From: Bovifimicola sp964595785
GTDB lineage: Bacteria > Bacillota > Clostridia > Lachnospirales > Lachnospiraceae
Reading direction: 5' to 3'
DNA length: 5,531 bases
NCBI GenBank assembly: GCA_964595785.1
Contig: CAZQRO010000109.1
Span: 1 to 5,531 of the forward strand
Below are positions 5,231 to 5,531 of this stretch, piece after piece. Positions within the stretch are counted from its first letter, which is position 1. Every line of letters starts with the position of its first letter. The position numbers and the translations under genes were made by a program. The notes below the pieces were generated by a model. That model was not told where the DNA came from. It searched no databases and was given only the letters and a program-made list of their open reading frames with translations.

Positions 5231-5380
5231 CTATGTAACCATAAGACTTCCAATAGTATTTGTTGCAACAATTACTATTGTACTCTTTTTTGTAATATTA
5301 TCTTCAAAATTATTAATTACTTTTAAAAAAGTACTATAAATACTTTTTTCATCATCTGTTATTACAGCTATTTTCTTCAC
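5231..5380 (-). CDS. 49-residue small protein, GTG start, unknown function
   Basis: A GTG at 5380 is preceded by a perfect AGGAG (5393-5389) with 8-nt spacing, the best ribosome binding site in the window. The product begins MKKIAVITDDEKSIYSTF, continues with a Lys/Asn/Asp-rich middle containing DNITKK, and ends with a mildly hydrophobic IVIVATNTIGSLMVT. Translation stops at TAG immediately before a hairpin and U-run. I do not recognise a family. The KKIAVITDD opening resembles a first beta-strand and acidic pocket of a larger alpha/beta domain, so this could be a truncated gene rather than a complete small protein. Its codons 35-45 lie within a 30-nt near-palindrome. Start and translation are well supported; role is unknown. 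Confidence 0.55.
   Translation of the reverse strand: MKKIAVITDDEKSIYSTFLKVINNFEDNITKKSTIVIVATNTIGSLMVT
5251..5280. repeat. 30-nt near-perfect palindrome
   Basis: CAATAGTA (5251-5258) and TACTATTG (5273-5280) flank the perfect 12-nt palindrome TTGTTGCAACAA (5260-5271), with a single T:T mismatch (5259/5272) between them. Thus 14 of 15 half-site positions pair. It lies inside the small GTG-started ORF, 18 nt before its stop. It may act as a dimer-binding site or as an mRNA hairpin. Confidence 0.6.
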
Positions 5381-5457
5381 TTTGCTATCTCCTAATTATT
5401 TAACCTATATGACCTTCACCCAATTGCTCACCCATTAAAATAAATAAGATAAATTAT

Positions 5458-5529
5458 TCATAAATCGGTTTTCTCTTGCATCTTTCCACAAGCATAACAT
5501 ATATCAAAAAGTTTTTCAATCCTAACTTT
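5458..5529 (-). CDS. Possible 3' end of a gene running off the window edge
   Basis: On the minus strand a 23-codon frame open from the window edge ends at TGA (5460-5458). It reads KVRIEKLFDICYACGKMQEK and has purine-first codon bias (about 17 of 23 codons). A CxxC pair (CYAC) is visible. A second minus frame is open for 25 codons over the same stretch but has poorer codon bias. Too short to identify. If real, it ends 77 nt before the small GTG-started ORF and would be its upstream neighbour. Confidence 0.3.
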   Translation of the reverse strand, partial: KVRIEKLFDICYACGKMQEKTDL

Positions 5530-5531
5530 TT

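Noticed and set aside
1..5531. CRISPR array, transposase gene or attachment site
   Set aside because: No regularly spaced repeats, no transposase or integrase motifs and no tRNA-associated direct repeats were seen on either strand.

Overview
The window is AT-rich DNA of Firmicutes type, most like the Lachnospiraceae. This rests on base composition, strong stem-loop terminators, Shine-Dalgarno starts on several genes, and the look of the one recognisable housekeeping-type gene. The assignment is an inference, not a measured result. Only one gene, a SAM-dependent methyltransferase, has an identifiable biochemical family. The other proteins are of unknown function, though two are clearly exported or membrane-anchored.

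Left part (1-1110): no convincing gene before about 587. A 164-bp structured element (280-443) has 14-bp inverted ends matching at 12 of 14 positions and an internal long hairpin. A small minus-strand gene (587-865, about 92 aa) follows. Its start overlaps a 17-nt dyad and the stop of a short upstream reading frame. Two divergent promoter candidates overlap at one TTGCCAC sequence (1076-1082), one facing the small gene and one facing the methyltransferase.

Middle (1111-2510): the methyltransferase (best start 1250) is preceded by a leader of about 140 nt with three stem-loops. It is followed by a perfect 26-bp-stem terminator (2192-2251). Between this and a second hairpin (2468-2502) lies what looks like the decayed 3' end of a minus-strand gene.

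Right part (2573-5531, all minus strand): reading in the direction of transcription, there is the 3' edge of a possible gene, a 49-codon GTG-started small ORF carrying a near-perfect 30-nt palindrome, and a hairpin with a U-run. Next come a broken gene in at least two alternating frames (4754-5160), a secreted protein (3531-4592) and a membrane-anchored protein with an extracytoplasmic domain (2573-3406). The secreted gene is preceded by a 19-codon leader ORF joined to it by an ATGA overlap and an A7 run. A -1 shift at this run would fuse the two frames into one longer signal peptide. A second A7 run of the same geometry lies in the broken gene upstream. The likely reading is an accessory surface or secretion locus of unknown role, with a degraded small gene in front of it. 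Frameshift control, slippage and plain decay (or a homopolymer sequencing error) cannot be told apart from this sequence alone.
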